From positions 124,001-188,000 of the forward strand of contig CAZDWC010000004.1 in the NCBI GenBank assembly GCA_964509075.1: a stretch of DNA of 64,000 nucleotides, read 5' to 3'. Source of the DNA: UBA7239 sp964509075 (GTDB lineage Bacteria; Pseudomonadota; Gammaproteobacteria; Pseudomonadales; UBA7239). Below, piece after piece: positions 14,721 to 23,764 of this stretch. A program made the translations under genes and the position numbers. The notes beneath the pieces are model-generated. The model worked only from the letters and a program-made list of their open reading frames with translations, searched no databases and was not told the DNA's origin. The stretch's first letter is position 1; every line of letters starts with the position of its first letter.

Positions 14721-15971
14721 ATGAGCACTACCACCACCAAACCCGCACCGCTGGCCGGCCTGCGTGTCATCGATTTCTCCATCCTCGGTCCCGGGGCTAC
14801 CGCGCACCATTTTGCGGAGCTGGGTGCAGATGTCATCAAGGTGGAAGTACCGGGTGGCGATTATGTGCGCGTCATGACCTGGCCGATTGTTGAAGGCATT
14901 TCCCTGTTGCACTGGCATATCGCGCGCGGCAAGAAATCCATCGAGCTCGATCTGAAAACTCCCGAAGGCAAGGAAATCTTCAAGGAACTCTGCAAAGACG
15001 CCGACATCATCATTGAAGCCATGAAACCGGGCACACTGGATCGCCTGGGCCTGAGCTTTGAAGAACTGAAAAAAGTGAATCCGAAAATCGTGTTCTGCTG
15101 TGTCTCCGGTTACGGCATGACAGGCCCTTACGAGAACATGCCTTCACACGGTGTGGCGTATGACACCTGGGCAGGCTGCGTGGAGCCGGCACGCGATGAA
15201 GAAGGCATGGTCTACCTGCCGGCGCATCCGTCCATTGGCATGCACGCTGGTCCCTTGCTCGGCGCATTCGCCGCATTGAGCGCAGTGTTCCGTGCGCGTG
15301 CAACCGGCGAAGGTTCATTGGTGGAAATCGGTCAATCCGATGGCGCCGCCTACATGGACTGGTACCGCATCGAGAGCTACAAAGCCTATCAACGTCCGCA
15401 GTCGGAAGTAACCGGTAACGCGGCAGACGATTACCGTCGTCGCCCGGTCGGCACCGCTGGCCTGAAGGAAGGTGTGCGCTATCAGGCTTACGAATGCAAA
15501 GACGGCTATGTGTTGTTCATGGCCTCCGAGCAGGCATTCTGGAAAAACTTCTGTCAGGCGCTGGATCGCATGGACATGTTCGAGAAATGGCCGGGCAAGA
15601 AACTGGCCGACCATGCGCCGGGCAATCGCGAAATGCAGCGTGAGCTGACCGAAATTTTCAAAACCAAAACCATCAAGGAGTGGATGGATTGGGGCGTGAA
15701 AGTGAACACGCCGATCGCGCCGGTGTACAACTCGGAAACCGTGATGGAAGACGAGCACTTCAAGGCGCGCTTCAAGTGGTATCCGCACGAAACACACGGC
15801 GCGGATATGATGAGCTATCCGGTGCACTTCGTTGGCGAAGAACTGCCCGTCCCCACCAAGGCGCCGACTCCTGGCCAGCACCGCGATGAAATTCTCAAGC
15901 GCTGCCTGCATCTGGATGAAGCAAAAATTGCCGAACTGGAAAGCAAAGGCGCATTTGGCGTTAAAAAATAA
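14721..15971 (+). CDS. Family III CoA-transferase (CaiB/BaiF)
   Basis: Moves CoA between acyl groups, or acts as an acyl-CoA racemase. 416 residues from the ATG at 14721, which has GGAGAAG in front; a longer frame from 14637 would overlap the EptA gene and is rejected. The N-terminal LAGLRVIDFS...GAELGADVIKVE-type motif, KSIELDLKTPEGK and the ADIIIEAMKPG segment are family-typical. The usual catalytic Asp before the GILAAL helix seems to be replaced here (HPSIGMHAGPLLGAFAAL has no Asp). It is the last gene of the cluster and is followed by a terminator. Confidence 0.85.
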   Translation: MSTTTTKPAPLAGLRVIDFSILGPGATAHHFAELGADVIKVEVPGGDYVRVMTWPIVEGISLLHWHIARGKKSIELDLKTPEGKEIFKELCKDADIIIEAMKPGTLDRLGLSFEELKKVNPKIVFCCVSGYGMTGPYENMPSHGVAYDTWAGCVEPARDEEGMVYLPAHPSIGMHAGPLLGAFAALSAVFRARATGEGSLVEIGQSDGAAYMDWYRIESYKAYQRPQSEVTGNAADDYRRRPVGTAGLKEGVRYQAYECKDGYVLFMASEQAFWKNFCQALDRMDMFEKWPGKKLADHAPGNREMQRELTEIFKTKTIKEWMDWGVKVNTPIAPVYNSETVMEDEHFKARFKWYPHETHGADMMSYPVHFVGEELPVPTKAPTPGQHRDEILKRCLHLDEAKIAELESKGAFGVKK

Positions 15972-15990
15972 TGGCAGTGTTTTGAAATCA

Positions 15991-16017
15991 AAAAGCCGGG
16001 CAATGCCCGGCTTTTTT
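15991..16017. terminator. Bidirectional rho-independent terminator
   Basis: AAAAAGCCGGGCAATGCCCGGCTTTTTT-type hairpin: stem AGCCGGGC / GCCCGGCT with T-run on both strands. It ends the catabolic cluster on the plus strand and the patatin gene on the minus strand. Confidence 0.92.
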
Positions 16018-16034
16018 GTATCTGGCGTCAGGGT

Positions 16035-17195
16035 TCAATGCGACATGCCCAGCGGACAGGATGCAACAAACTCGCGCACTTTATCAGCCTGAACCATGCA
16101 ATCATCATAGCCACAGCGGATCAATTCACGGCAATAGCTGGCTTCAAATAATAAATAGCTGGCAACACTGGCGCCGCCACCGCTGCGTGTGGCACCGATG
16201 GTTTTCAGGAACACGCGCATGGCCTTGGGTAAGTCCTTGATGTGATTGGCAGCGAGTTCATCGAAACGTATGCTCGGTGAAATAACCAATACATCTACGG
16301 CACGCATTTGCATCTGGTTTCTTTTGCTTTCCTCGATTTCCATGATGAAGCGGTTGAAGCGTCGCATCATGTCGATATCTTCCTCCACCGAATCAATAAA
16401 TGCACTGTTGAGCAGCTGGGCAAATATCTGTGCCAACGAAGGCGAATGTGTCACCTTGATGCGCTTTTCGGGGTTGCTGCGGTTGCCGCTGACACCAACC
16501 ACCAGTAATTTGTCTGCACCCAGATGCAGGGCGGCACTCATCGGTGCTGTCTGGCGAATGGCGCCATCGCCAAAAAATTCGCGGTTGATGCGCACGGCGG
16601 GAAAAATGGCAGGCAAGGCAGATGAAGCCATCAGGTGTTTGTGCGTCAATTCGCAACGCACACCGATGCGTCGTGCACGCTGCCAGGTTTCTGCTGTCTC
16701 TGCACCCTGAAAGAAGCTGATACTTTGACCGCTTTGGTAGCCAAGCGCGGTGATACACAGCGCGTGCAAATGGCCATCGGCAATGAGATTGGGTAGAAAC
16801 TGCAGGTCGATATTTTCAATCAGCAAATGGTTGAGCGGTGTATTGTCAAATAATGACAGCGGTCTGCCGCGTGCCACGCCGCTGTGAAAAAAAGCACCGA
16901 ACAGTTTAAGGGTGCTGCCGATAAGTTCGTTGTAACCCACGCGATGAATCAGATCCGAACGCAGATTGCCCCACAGATTTTCCAGACGTGATACACCTTG
17001 CTGGAAATGATTGGCGTGCGAAGCCATCATCGCGGCGTTGATGGCGCCGGCCGACGTGCCGCAGATAATCGGAAACGGGTTGCAGGACGCATCTTCGCTG
17101 TGGTGTTCCGGCAGGATTTCGGCGATGGCTTTGAGAACGCCGACCTGATAAGCCGCACGTGCACCGCCACCTGACAAGACCAACGCTGTTTTCAT
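16035..17195 (-). CDS. Patatin-like phospholipase (RssA/NTE type)
   Basis: Serine lipid hydrolase of 386 residues. It starts MKTALVLSGGGARAAYQVGV with the oxyanion-hole glycine loop, then GTSAG with the nucleophile Ser48, and FFGDGAIR with Asp210 completing the Ser-Asp dyad. The start at 17195 puts the glycine loop at the N-terminus, as usual; an upstream extension of 61 codons would run over the xthA start region and is rejected. No signal peptide is seen, so it is probably cytoplasmic. It is divergent from xthA. Confidence 0.87.
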   Translation of the reverse strand: MKTALVLSGGGARAAYQVGVLKAIAEILPEHHSEDASCNPFPIICGTSAGAINAAMMASHANHFQQGVSRLENLWGNLRSDLIHRVGYNELIGSTLKLFGAFFHSGVARGRPLSLFDNTPLNHLLIENIDLQFLPNLIADGHLHALCITALGYQSGQSISFFQGAETAETWQRARRIGVRCELTHKHLMASSALPAIFPAVRINREFFGDGAIRQTAPMSAALHLGADKLLVVGVSGNRSNPEKRIKVTHSPSLAQIFAQLLNSAFIDSVEEDIDMMRRFNRFIMEIEESKRNQMQMRAVDVLVISPSIRFDELAANHIKDLPKAMRVFLKTIGATRSGGGASVASYLLFEASYCRELIRCGYDDCMVQADKVREFVASCPLGMSH

Positions 17196-17265
17196 GCCTG
17201 CCGCTGTTCTGGTTTCCCTGCTTTCAGTGTAGCCTACCGCTTTGCAAAACTGTTGGAAAATCAGC

Positions 17266-18036
17266 ATGTTCAAGGTTATCACCGCCAATACCAACGGCAT
17301 ACGTTCCGCAGCCAAGAAAGGTTTTTTCGAGTGGTTGCAGCGCGAGCAGGCCGATGTCATCTGCATACAGGAGACCAAGGCACAGCGCGATCAGCTTGAG
17401 CACGAGATGTTCTGCCCGGCTGGCTACCACTGTTATTACTTCGATGCCGAAAAAAAGGGTTACAGCGGCACAGCACTCTACAGCCGCCGCGAACCGGATC
17501 GCGTCCACACCGGTTTGGGTTGGGCTTCAGCGGATAGCGAAGGCCGTTACCTGCAGGCGGATTTCGGCAATCTCTCGGTCGCCTCGCTCTACCTGCCCTC
17601 GGGTTCCAGCAGCGAGCAGGCGCAGCAGAAGAAATTCGATTTTCTGGATCGCTACCTGCCGGTGCTGAAAAAACAGATGAAAGATGGCCGTGATTACATT
17701 CTCTGCGGGGACTGGAATATCGCCCACAAACCGGAAGACCTGAAAAACTGGAAATCCAACCAGAAAAATTCCGGCTTCCTGCCGGAAGAACGCGCCTGGC
17801 TGGATACGCTGTTTGATGAGGTGGGGTTTGTCGATGCCTTCCGTGTCGTCAACCAGCAGCCGGACCAGTACACCTGGTGGTCAAATCGCGGTCAGGCCTG
17901 GGCGAAGAACGTGGGGTGGCGGATCGACTACCAGATCGTCACGCCACGCCTGCGCGACAAGATCCGCAATGTTTCTATCTACAAGGACGAGCGTTTCTCG
18001 GATCACGCGCCGTTGATCATGGAATACGCGTTCTGA
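17266..18036 (+). CDS. xthA: Exodeoxyribonuclease III
   Basis: AP endonuclease and 3'-5' exonuclease of base-excision repair, 256 residues. The start at 17266 gives MFKVITANTNGIRSA, the family-typical beginning. Active-site motifs are intact: Glu36 in IQETKA, GDWNIAH, WRIDYQ and the C-terminal FSDHAPL. This matters because Pseudomonas Crc is a relative that has lost these residues; this protein keeps them and so is a nuclease, not Crc. It converges with uvrD, another repair gene. Confidence 0.93.
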   Translation: MFKVITANTNGIRSAAKKGFFEWLQREQADVICIQETKAQRDQLEHEMFCPAGYHCYYFDAEKKGYSGTALYSRREPDRVHTGLGWASADSEGRYLQADFGNLSVASLYLPSGSSSEQAQQKKFDFLDRYLPVLKKQMKDGRDYILCGDWNIAHKPEDLKNWKSNQKNSGFLPEERAWLDTLFDEVGFVDAFRVVNQQPDQYTWWSNRGQAWAKNVGWRIDYQIVTPRLRDKIRNVSIYKDERFSDHAPLIMEYAF

Positions 18037-18054
18037 TGTTTATGTATCTGGTGT

Positions 18055-20223
18055 TCAGGCTGCGCTCAGATTGGCGTGAGACAGCATCAGCCACTTCGTG
18101 CCTTCGCGATCGAAGTTGATTTGCACGCGGGTGCGCGGGCCAGCGCCTTCCACATTGAGAATAAAACCTTCACCGAAGATCGGGTGCAATACCCGCTGAC
18201 CGAGGCGAAACTCGCCCCCGCTGGTTTCCTGTTGTCGCAGGGAGGCGGGAGCCTGCTTCTGGTGATACACAGGTCGTGAGACCTGGGTACGTGGCCGCAC
18301 TTCTTCCAGCAGGTCTGCAGGAATTTCGCGGATAAAGCGCGAAGGCGTGTTGAAGGAATCACTGCCGTGCAGGCGACGACTCTCCGCATAGGTCAGGTAA
18401 AGTTTTTTCTCTGCACGGGTAATGCCGACATAACAAAGGCGACGCTCTTCCTCGAGTTGACCGGGTTCATCCATCGACATCTTGTGCGGGAACAGGTTCT
18501 CCTCCACACCGGTGATGAAAACCAGTGGAAACTCCAGGCCCTTGGCAGAGTGCAAGGTCATCAGCTGCACACTGTCCGAATCAGCCTCAGCCTGCGCATC
18601 ACCGGCATCCAGTGCCGTCGTTGCCAGGAATTGACCGAGTACCGATTGCTCCTCATCTTCCGCTTCAAAGGCGCGACAGGCCCCCAGCAGTTCCTGCAGG
18701 TTTTCGACGCGACTCAAACCCTTCTCGCCTTTTTCATTGCGATGGAAATCCATCAAGCCGCTCTGTGTGATGATGTGTTCCGCAAGTTTGTGCAAAGGCT
18801 CTTCGCGCGTTTCGACGTCGAGTCGGTTGATTAATCCGAGAAAGCTGCGCACGGCGTTGGCGGCACGCGCCGTCAGACGATCCGACTGCGTCAGCTCATC
18901 GGCGGCTTGCCAGAGTGAGCATTGGCGCTCGCGCGCGAAAACACGGATATCATCCACCGTGCGCTCACCGATTGCGCGCGTGGGTGTGTTGATCACGCGT
19001 TCAAACGCGGGGTCATCGTGGCGATTCCAGATCAGGCGCAAATAAGCCAGTGCATTTTTTATTTCAAGGCGTTCGTAAAATTTCTGGCCGCCGTAAACCA
19101 CATAAGGCAAGCCGCGCTGTAACAGGGCTTCTTCCAGGGTGCGCGACTGTGCGTTGGAGCGATACAGCAGCGCCACATCGCGGCGGTTGCCGCCACCCTC
19201 CACCCAGGCGCTGATGCGATCAACGATAAAGCGCGCCTCATCCTGTTCATTGAACGCGGCGTAAACCGAGATCAGGTCGCCGTCGACACTGTCGGTCCAC
19301 AGCTCCTTGCCCATACGGCCGCGATTGTTGTCGATGACCGCATTGGCGGCTTTCAGGATTGTCGCCGTCGAGCGGTAATTCTGCTCGAGGCGTATGGTGT
19401 GTACATTGGAAAAATCCTGCGTGAAGCGCTGGATATTCTCGATGCGCGCACCGCGCCAACCGTAGATGGATTGGTCATCATCTCCCACGGCAGTGACGCA
19501 GGCATTGTTGCCTGCCAGCACACGCAACCAAGCGTATTGAATCGTGTTTGTGTCCTGGAATTCGTCGACCAGCAGGAAGCGGAATCGTTGTCGATAATGT
19601 GCCAGCAAATCGGGACAGTTGAGCCAGATTTCGTGCGAACGCAGCAGCAATTCGCCAAAATCCACCAGACCGCCGCGCTGGCAGGCCTCTTCATAGGCTG
19701 TGTAGATTTTGATGAGTGTGTCGGTGTGCAGATCACCACTGCGCTGCAGATGTGTGGCGCGCTTGCCTTCATCTTTCTGTGCGCCGATAAACCATTGCAC
19801 TTGTCTCGGCGCCCAGCGGCCCTCGTCGATTTCCAGGTTTTTCATTACGCGTTTGATCAAACGCAGCTGGTCATCGCTGTCGAGAATCTGGAATTGCTCC
19901 GGCAGCTTTGCCTCGCGCCAGTGCTGTTTCAGCAGGCGATGTGCCAGGCTGTGAAAGGTACCCACCCACAGGTTGCGTGCGCTGAAGCCGAGCGTCTGTT
20001 CCAGCCTGCCGCGCATTTCGCGTGCAGCCTTGTTGGTAAAGGTCACCGCGAGAATGGCGTGAGGTGATGCGTTTTCAACCTGCATCAGCCAGGCAATCCG
20101 TTGCACCAGCACACGGGTTTTGCCACTGCCGGCACCGGCAAGTATCAGCTGGTTTTCCGCCGGGGAGCTGACAGCTTCTCGCTGGGCTTCATTGAGTGCA
20201 TCCAGCAGGCTGGAAATATCCAT
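18055..20223 (-). CDS. uvrD: DNA helicase II (UvrD)
   Basis: 3'-5' superfamily 1A helicase for nucleotide-excision and mismatch repair, 722 residues, the usual length. Motifs in order: Q-motif LNEAQREAV, Walker A GAGSGKT (about 30-36), TFTNKAA, Walker B VDEFQDTN, GDDDQSIYGWRGA, LEQNYRS, LMTLHSAKGLEFP, and VGITRAEKKLYLTYA. The C-terminal tail has the Tudor-like GQRVLHPIFGEGFIL segment that binds RNA polymerase in UvrD/PcrA. It begins 6 bases after the yqhA stop. Confidence 0.95.
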   Translation of the reverse strand: MDISSLLDALNEAQREAVSSPAENQLILAGAGSGKTRVLVQRIAWLMQVENASPHAILAVTFTNKAAREMRGRLEQTLGFSARNLWVGTFHSLAHRLLKQHWREAKLPEQFQILDSDDQLRLIKRVMKNLEIDEGRWAPRQVQWFIGAQKDEGKRATHLQRSGDLHTDTLIKIYTAYEEACQRGGLVDFGELLLRSHEIWLNCPDLLAHYRQRFRFLLVDEFQDTNTIQYAWLRVLAGNNACVTAVGDDDQSIYGWRGARIENIQRFTQDFSNVHTIRLEQNYRSTATILKAANAVIDNNRGRMGKELWTDSVDGDLISVYAAFNEQDEARFIVDRISAWVEGGGNRRDVALLYRSNAQSRTLEEALLQRGLPYVVYGGQKFYERLEIKNALAYLRLIWNRHDDPAFERVINTPTRAIGERTVDDIRVFARERQCSLWQAADELTQSDRLTARAANAVRSFLGLINRLDVETREEPLHKLAEHIITQSGLMDFHRNEKGEKGLSRVENLQELLGACRAFEAEDEEQSVLGQFLATTALDAGDAQAEADSDSVQLMTLHSAKGLEFPLVFITGVEENLFPHKMSMDEPGQLEEERRLCYVGITRAEKKLYLTYAESRRLHGSDSFNTPSRFIREIPADLLEEVRPRTQVSRPVYHQKQAPASLRQQETSGGEFRLGQRVLHPIFGEGFILNVEGAGPRTRVQINFDREGTKWLMLSHANLSAA

Positions 20224-20229
20224 AGATCC

Positions 20230-20724
20230 TTAATGACTCTTGCGCATGAAGTAGTCGAGAATTCCCATGAAAACTGCGGACACAACAAAAACCATGTGCA
20301 GGATGACATACCACAGCAACTTGTCATTGCTGATATTGTCGGCATTCATGAACATCTTCAGCAAATGAATCGAAGAGATGGCAACAATGCTGGCGGCCAC
20401 TTTCATTTTCAGTGAAGAGGAATCCATCGTGCCCAGCCAGCCCAGTTTTTCCTCGTTTTCGCCTACATCCAGCCGCGACACGAAGTTTTCATAACCGCTC
20501 ATCATCACCATTACAATCAGACCGCCTACCATGGCAAGATCAATCAGCGAAAGAATCACCAGCACCATGTCAGATTCGGAAAGTGACAGGGTGTGACTCA
20601 GCAGGTGCCAGGCTTCCTGAAAGAACTTGATTGAAAGGGCAATCAACCCCAACGAAAGGCCGAGATAAATAGGCGCCAGCAGCCAGCGTGAGCGATACAT
20701 CAGGGTTTCAATCATCTTTTCCAT
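20230..20724 (-). CDS. YqhA/UPF0114 family inner-membrane protein
   Basis: 164 residues from the start at 20724, the same length as E. coli YqhA. Four hydrophobic segments (about 15-35, 53-78, 105-122, 135-155). The conserved YRSRWLLAPIYLGLSLGL and GWLGTMDSSSLKMKVAASIVAISSIHLLK blocks identify the family. Its function is unknown. A terminator separates it from dsbA upstream, and uvrD follows after 6 bases. Confidence 0.88.
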   Translation of the reverse strand: MEKMIETLMYRSRWLLAPIYLGLSLGLIALSIKFFQEAWHLLSHTLSLSESDMVLVILSLIDLAMVGGLIVMVMMSGYENFVSRLDVGENEEKLGWLGTMDSSSLKMKVAASIVAISSIHLLKMFMNADNISNDKLLWYVILHMVFVVSAVFMGILDYFMRKSH

Positions 20725-20736
20725 ATTAAGCTCCAT

Positions 20737-20758
20737 AAAAAACCGGGGCATGCCCCGG
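20737..20758 (-). terminator. Rho-independent terminator of dsbA
   Basis: On the minus strand, CCGGGGCATGCCCCGG followed by a run of six T. It lies between the dsbA stop and the yqhA start, so yqhA-uvrD needs its own promoter or read-through. Confidence 0.85.
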
Positions 20759-20780
20759 TAGGTGTGTTACGGGAAAATGA

Positions 20781-21443
20781 TTATTTCTTGCTGCTGTTGA
20801 TGGTCGAGCGTTCTCTTTCAATCAGGAAACTCGCGACATCCAGCATAGCCTCTTGTGAACCGGCTTCGCGCGCTGAAATCCGGTATTTGCCATTGATGAT
20901 GATTTCCGGTGTGCCGGTCACACCATAACTGCGCACGCGTGCATCTCCCTGTTTGGTCAATGATTGCACAGAAAAGGAGTTGTAGGCCTTGCGCACCGCC
21001 GCATCATCAATGCCGTGAGCCGCAAACAGTGCGGCGATCTGGTCTTCGTTTTCCAGCGGCTGTTTTTCTTCCTGCATCGCCTTGAAAATAATTGTGTGCA
21101 TGCTATCGAGAACGTTGAGCTGCTTTGCTACGAAGTAAGCGCGTGAATGCGCTTCCATGTTCGGGCGCCAGATAGCGGGGGTGCGTTCAAAACTGACATC
21201 AGCAGGCAGTTGCTTGGCCCACGGCTCAAGAATCGCCTCAAAGTGATAGCAGTGCGGACAGCCGTACCAGAAAACTTCGTTGACTTCGATTTTTTCCTGG
21301 TTATTGGTGCGGACAGGAACCGGAATGACGGTGTAATGCGTGCCTGCCTGGTATTTTTCAGCAGATGCTGCCGGCTCTTCCGCCACCGCCAGCCAAGGCA
21401 GTGTTGCAGCAAGGAAGAGCAATGATGCCAAAAACTTTTTCAT
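20781..21443 (-). CDS. dsbA: Thiol:disulfide interchange protein DsbA
   Basis: Periplasmic oxidase that makes disulfide bonds in exported proteins. 220 residues with a Sec signal peptide (cleavage near WLAVAEE, about residue 21). The active site is CPHC at 62-65 in FWYGCPHCYHFE, and the cis-proline loop is GVTGTPEIIINGKY. It is flanked by terminators on both sides and follows the cytochrome c4 gene, an order shared with Pseudomonas. Confidence 0.95.
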   Translation of the reverse strand: MKKFLASLLFLAATLPWLAVAEEPAASAEKYQAGTHYTVIPVPVRTNNQEKIEVNEVFWYGCPHCYHFEAILEPWAKQLPADVSFERTPAIWRPNMEAHSRAYFVAKQLNVLDSMHTIIFKAMQEEKQPLENEDQIAALFAAHGIDDAAVRKAYNSFSVQSLTKQGDARVRSYGVTGTPEIIINGKYRISAREAGSQEAMLDVASFLIERERSTINSSKK

Positions 21444-21482
21444 GCGTTTCTCCGGGGTAAGCTTGGTAATGATCGCTGTTGT

Positions 21483-21509
21483 AAAAAAGGCGGCTCAGTG
21501 CCGCCTTTT
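21483..21509 (-). terminator. Rho-independent terminator of the cytochrome c4 gene
   Basis: On the minus strand AAAAGGCGGCACTGAGCCGCC followed by TTTTTT. It lies between the cytochrome c4 stop and dsbA. Opposite-strand A/T symmetry could let it work in both directions. Confidence 0.85.
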
Positions 21510-21536
21510 GAATGCCTGTTTCACCGCAAGTTCCGC

Positions 21537-22175
21537 TCAATGCAGGCCGGCGATGTAATTGGCAACGGCCTCGATTTCGCGATCACTCATGCGAGCGACG
21601 CCATCGCGCATGATGCGAATATCGCCATCATTGCGGCGACCCTTGTCAGCATACTCGGCGCCTGTACGGAAATCCTTCAGTTGTTTGGCCACATAATCAG
21701 CGTGCTGGCCGCCCAGACGCGGGAAACCTGCTGGTGCATTGCCCGCGCCGGTGGGTGAATGACAGCCGATGCACGCGGGCACCCCTGCATCCTTGTTGCC
21801 GGCGCGATAGATTTTCTCACCGAGGGCGAGCAGCTCCTTGTCGTCCTTGGCTCCGTCGAGACCGGGTGTCTGGCTGGCAAAATAAGCCGCAATGTTTTCC
21901 ATATCCGCTTTGCTCAGGTTGTTGAGCATTCCGGTCATTTCCGGCACAGCACGCAGTTTGCCGTCCTTGATGTCTTCCATCTGCTTGACCAGATATTTCT
22001 CGCTCTGGCCGGCAAGCTTGGGAAAATTGGGGGCCATGCTGTTGCCGTCTGCACCGTGGCAGGCGCCACAGGCGGCACTGAGTGCCTTGCCGGCAGCGGC
22101 ATCGCCGGCAGCAAAAGCGGGAGCGGCCACTACCAGGCCGAGAACAACAAGGGACTTGCCGATAAGGGATTTCAT
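21537..22175 (-). CDS. Dihaem cytochrome c4
   Basis: Periplasmic electron carrier with two c-type haems, donating to terminal oxidases. 212 residues with a signal peptide ending around APAFA (residue 22). The haem sites are CGACH (36-40) and CIGCH (135-139), each in a repeated half of about 95 residues with LAGQSEKYLVKQ / LGGQHADYVAKQ and a Met ligand in each half. It is divergent from engB, an arrangement seen in Pseudomonas. Confidence 0.94.
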   Translation of the reverse strand: MKSLIGKSLVVLGLVVAAPAFAAGDAAAGKALSAACGACHGADGNSMAPNFPKLAGQSEKYLVKQMEDIKDGKLRAVPEMTGMLNNLSKADMENIAAYFASQTPGLDGAKDDKELLALGEKIYRAGNKDAGVPACIGCHSPTGAGNAPAGFPRLGGQHADYVAKQLKDFRTGAEYADKGRRNDGDIRIMRDGVARMSDREIEAVANYIAGLH

Positions 22176-22305
22176 GTATTCACCACATCCAGAATTTTAA
22201 GAACAGTGACGTATCACACGCTGCGCCAAGGCCGGCCGCGCGGCCCTCGCCCAAAAAAACTGCGGCATTATATACTGCCCACCCGTTGAGCGGTAGAAAC
22301 CCCCC

Positions 22306-22947
22306 ATGACTGTCCCTACACAGGCTGATTTTCGTCGTGCAAACTTCCTCACCAGCGCTGCACGCCTCAATCAATGTCCGCCTGACGAAGGCGCTGAGGT
22401 GGCTTTTGCCGGCCGCTCCAATGCGGGCAAGTCCAGCTGTATCAATGTATTGACCGACAACCGGCATCTGGCGCGTACCAGCAAGACTCCCGGCCGCACC
22501 CAGCTGATCAATTTCTTTGCGCTGGATGAATCCGCACGACAGCGATTGGTGGATTTGCCTGGTTACGGTTATGCCAAAGTCTCGCATGCCACGCGCGAAG
22601 CCTGGCAGTTGCACCTTGAGGATTACCTGCGCAACAGGCAGACATTGCGCGGGCTGGTGCTGTTGATGGATATCCGCCATCCGCTGAAGGATTTTGACCT
22701 CAATATGCTGGCATGGGCACAGCAGGCAGGCCTTCCCGTGCATTGCGTACTGACCAAGGCGGACAAACTCAACCGCGGCCCGGCCCAGCAGGTGTTGTTC
22801 AAGGTGCGCAAGCAGCTGTTGGCTGAAGGTCTGGGTGAAAACGGCAGCGTGCAATTATTTTCATCACTGTCGCGTTCGGGAATGCAAGAGCTGTCAGCCG
22901 TGCTGTGTGCGTGGCTGAATCCTGCACACAGTGATATTGCTGGCTAA
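22306..22947 (+). CDS. engB: Ribosome biogenesis GTPase EngB (YihA/YsxC)
   Basis: GTPase needed for 50S subunit assembly, 213 residues. G1 AGRSNAGKSS (35-44), G2-region TSKTPGRTQLINFF, G3 DLPGYGYA, G4 TKADKL and G5 FSSLSRSG are all present. The gap of about 130 bases to the divergent cytochrome c4 gene must hold both promoters. Confidence 0.95.
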   Translation: MTVPTQADFRRANFLTSAARLNQCPPDEGAEVAFAGRSNAGKSSCINVLTDNRHLARTSKTPGRTQLINFFALDESARQRLVDLPGYGYAKVSHATREAWQLHLEDYLRNRQTLRGLVLLMDIRHPLKDFDLNMLAWAQQAGLPVHCVLTKADKLNRGPAQQVLFKVRKQLLAEGLGENGSVQLFSSLSRSGMQELSAVLCAWLNPAHSDIAG

Positions 22948-23001
22948 CTTTACAGCCTTGCTGACAGTGCTTACAGTAAAGCCCACTGTGAACGGGAAGA
23001 G

Positions 23002-23664
23002 ATGAAACGTATGCGCTTCAAGGTGATATGGCTGGTTTTTTTTGCTGGAGCGCTAGTACTTGCGGGCTATTCTGTGCAGGCGGCCACGAGCGACAAATCT
23101 GCCACCACAAAATCATCGGTAAAGCTGGTGCGCTATAAAAATGAGCAAGGCGTGTTGGTGACCAGCAACAATATTCCGCCGGAACTGGCCAAGAAGGGCT
23201 ACCAGATTGTCAATGCCAAGGGTACGGTGCTGGAGGAGGTTGCACCTGAGCTGACGCCGGAGCAATTGAAGCAACTCGAACAGGACAAGCAAAGCAAACA
23301 GGCTGCCGCCCAGCAGCAGGAGGCGGACAAGCAGCTGTTGCTGCGTTACAGCAGTATTGACGAATTGCAAAAATCCCGGGATCGCAAACTTGGCGAGATC
23401 GACAGCAAGATCAAGATGCTGCAATCCAATATTTCTACCATCAAGCAGCAAACCGATAATGAACAACAGAAGGCTGCCACTTTCGAGCGCAATGGCGTGT
23501 CTGTGCCAGCGGCTATCCTGGCAAAGCTTGCGAGCTTGCGGCAGGAACTGGCTGCATCCGAAGAGCAACTGATAACGCGCAAGCAGGAGCTTGAAGAAGA
23601 GCGCGTCCGATTTGACAAGGAGGTCGAACGTTTTACCGCGCTCAAAGGCAGGAAGAAACAGTAA
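23002..23664 (+). CDS. Periplasmic coiled-coil protein with DUF4124-like N-terminus
   Basis: 220 residues, start behind GGGAAGAG. A signal peptide covers about residues 1-28 (WLVFFAGALVLAGYSVQA). Residues 40-75 (VRYKNEQGVLVTSNNIPPELAKKGYQIVNAKG) look like the DUF4124 beta-rich module. Residues 88-220 are a charged, Gln/Lys/Glu-rich coiled coil with two helices around a short break (VSVPAAILAK). No enzyme motif is seen. Function unknown; a cell-envelope structural or assembly role is a guess. Confidence 0.8.
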   Translation: MKRMRFKVIWLVFFAGALVLAGYSVQAATSDKSATTKSSVKLVRYKNEQGVLVTSNNIPPELAKKGYQIVNAKGTVLEEVAPELTPEQLKQLEQDKQSKQAAAQQQEADKQLLLRYSSIDELQKSRDRKLGEIDSKIKMLQSNISTIKQQTDNEQQKAATFERNGVSVPAAILAKLASLRQELAASEEQLITRKQELEEERVRFDKEVERFTALKGRKKQ

Positions 23665-23764
23665 CGCGCAGTTGTCGTGGTTGAGGGCGGCTGGATCCTT
23701 CCCTGCAGTCGCAATGCCACAGGCACAGCGTGAAGTGCAATGGCGGCATCATTGCCGGATACGC

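Noticed and set aside
17266..18036. Catabolite repression protein Crc
   Set aside because: All exonuclease III active-site residues are present; Crc lacks them.
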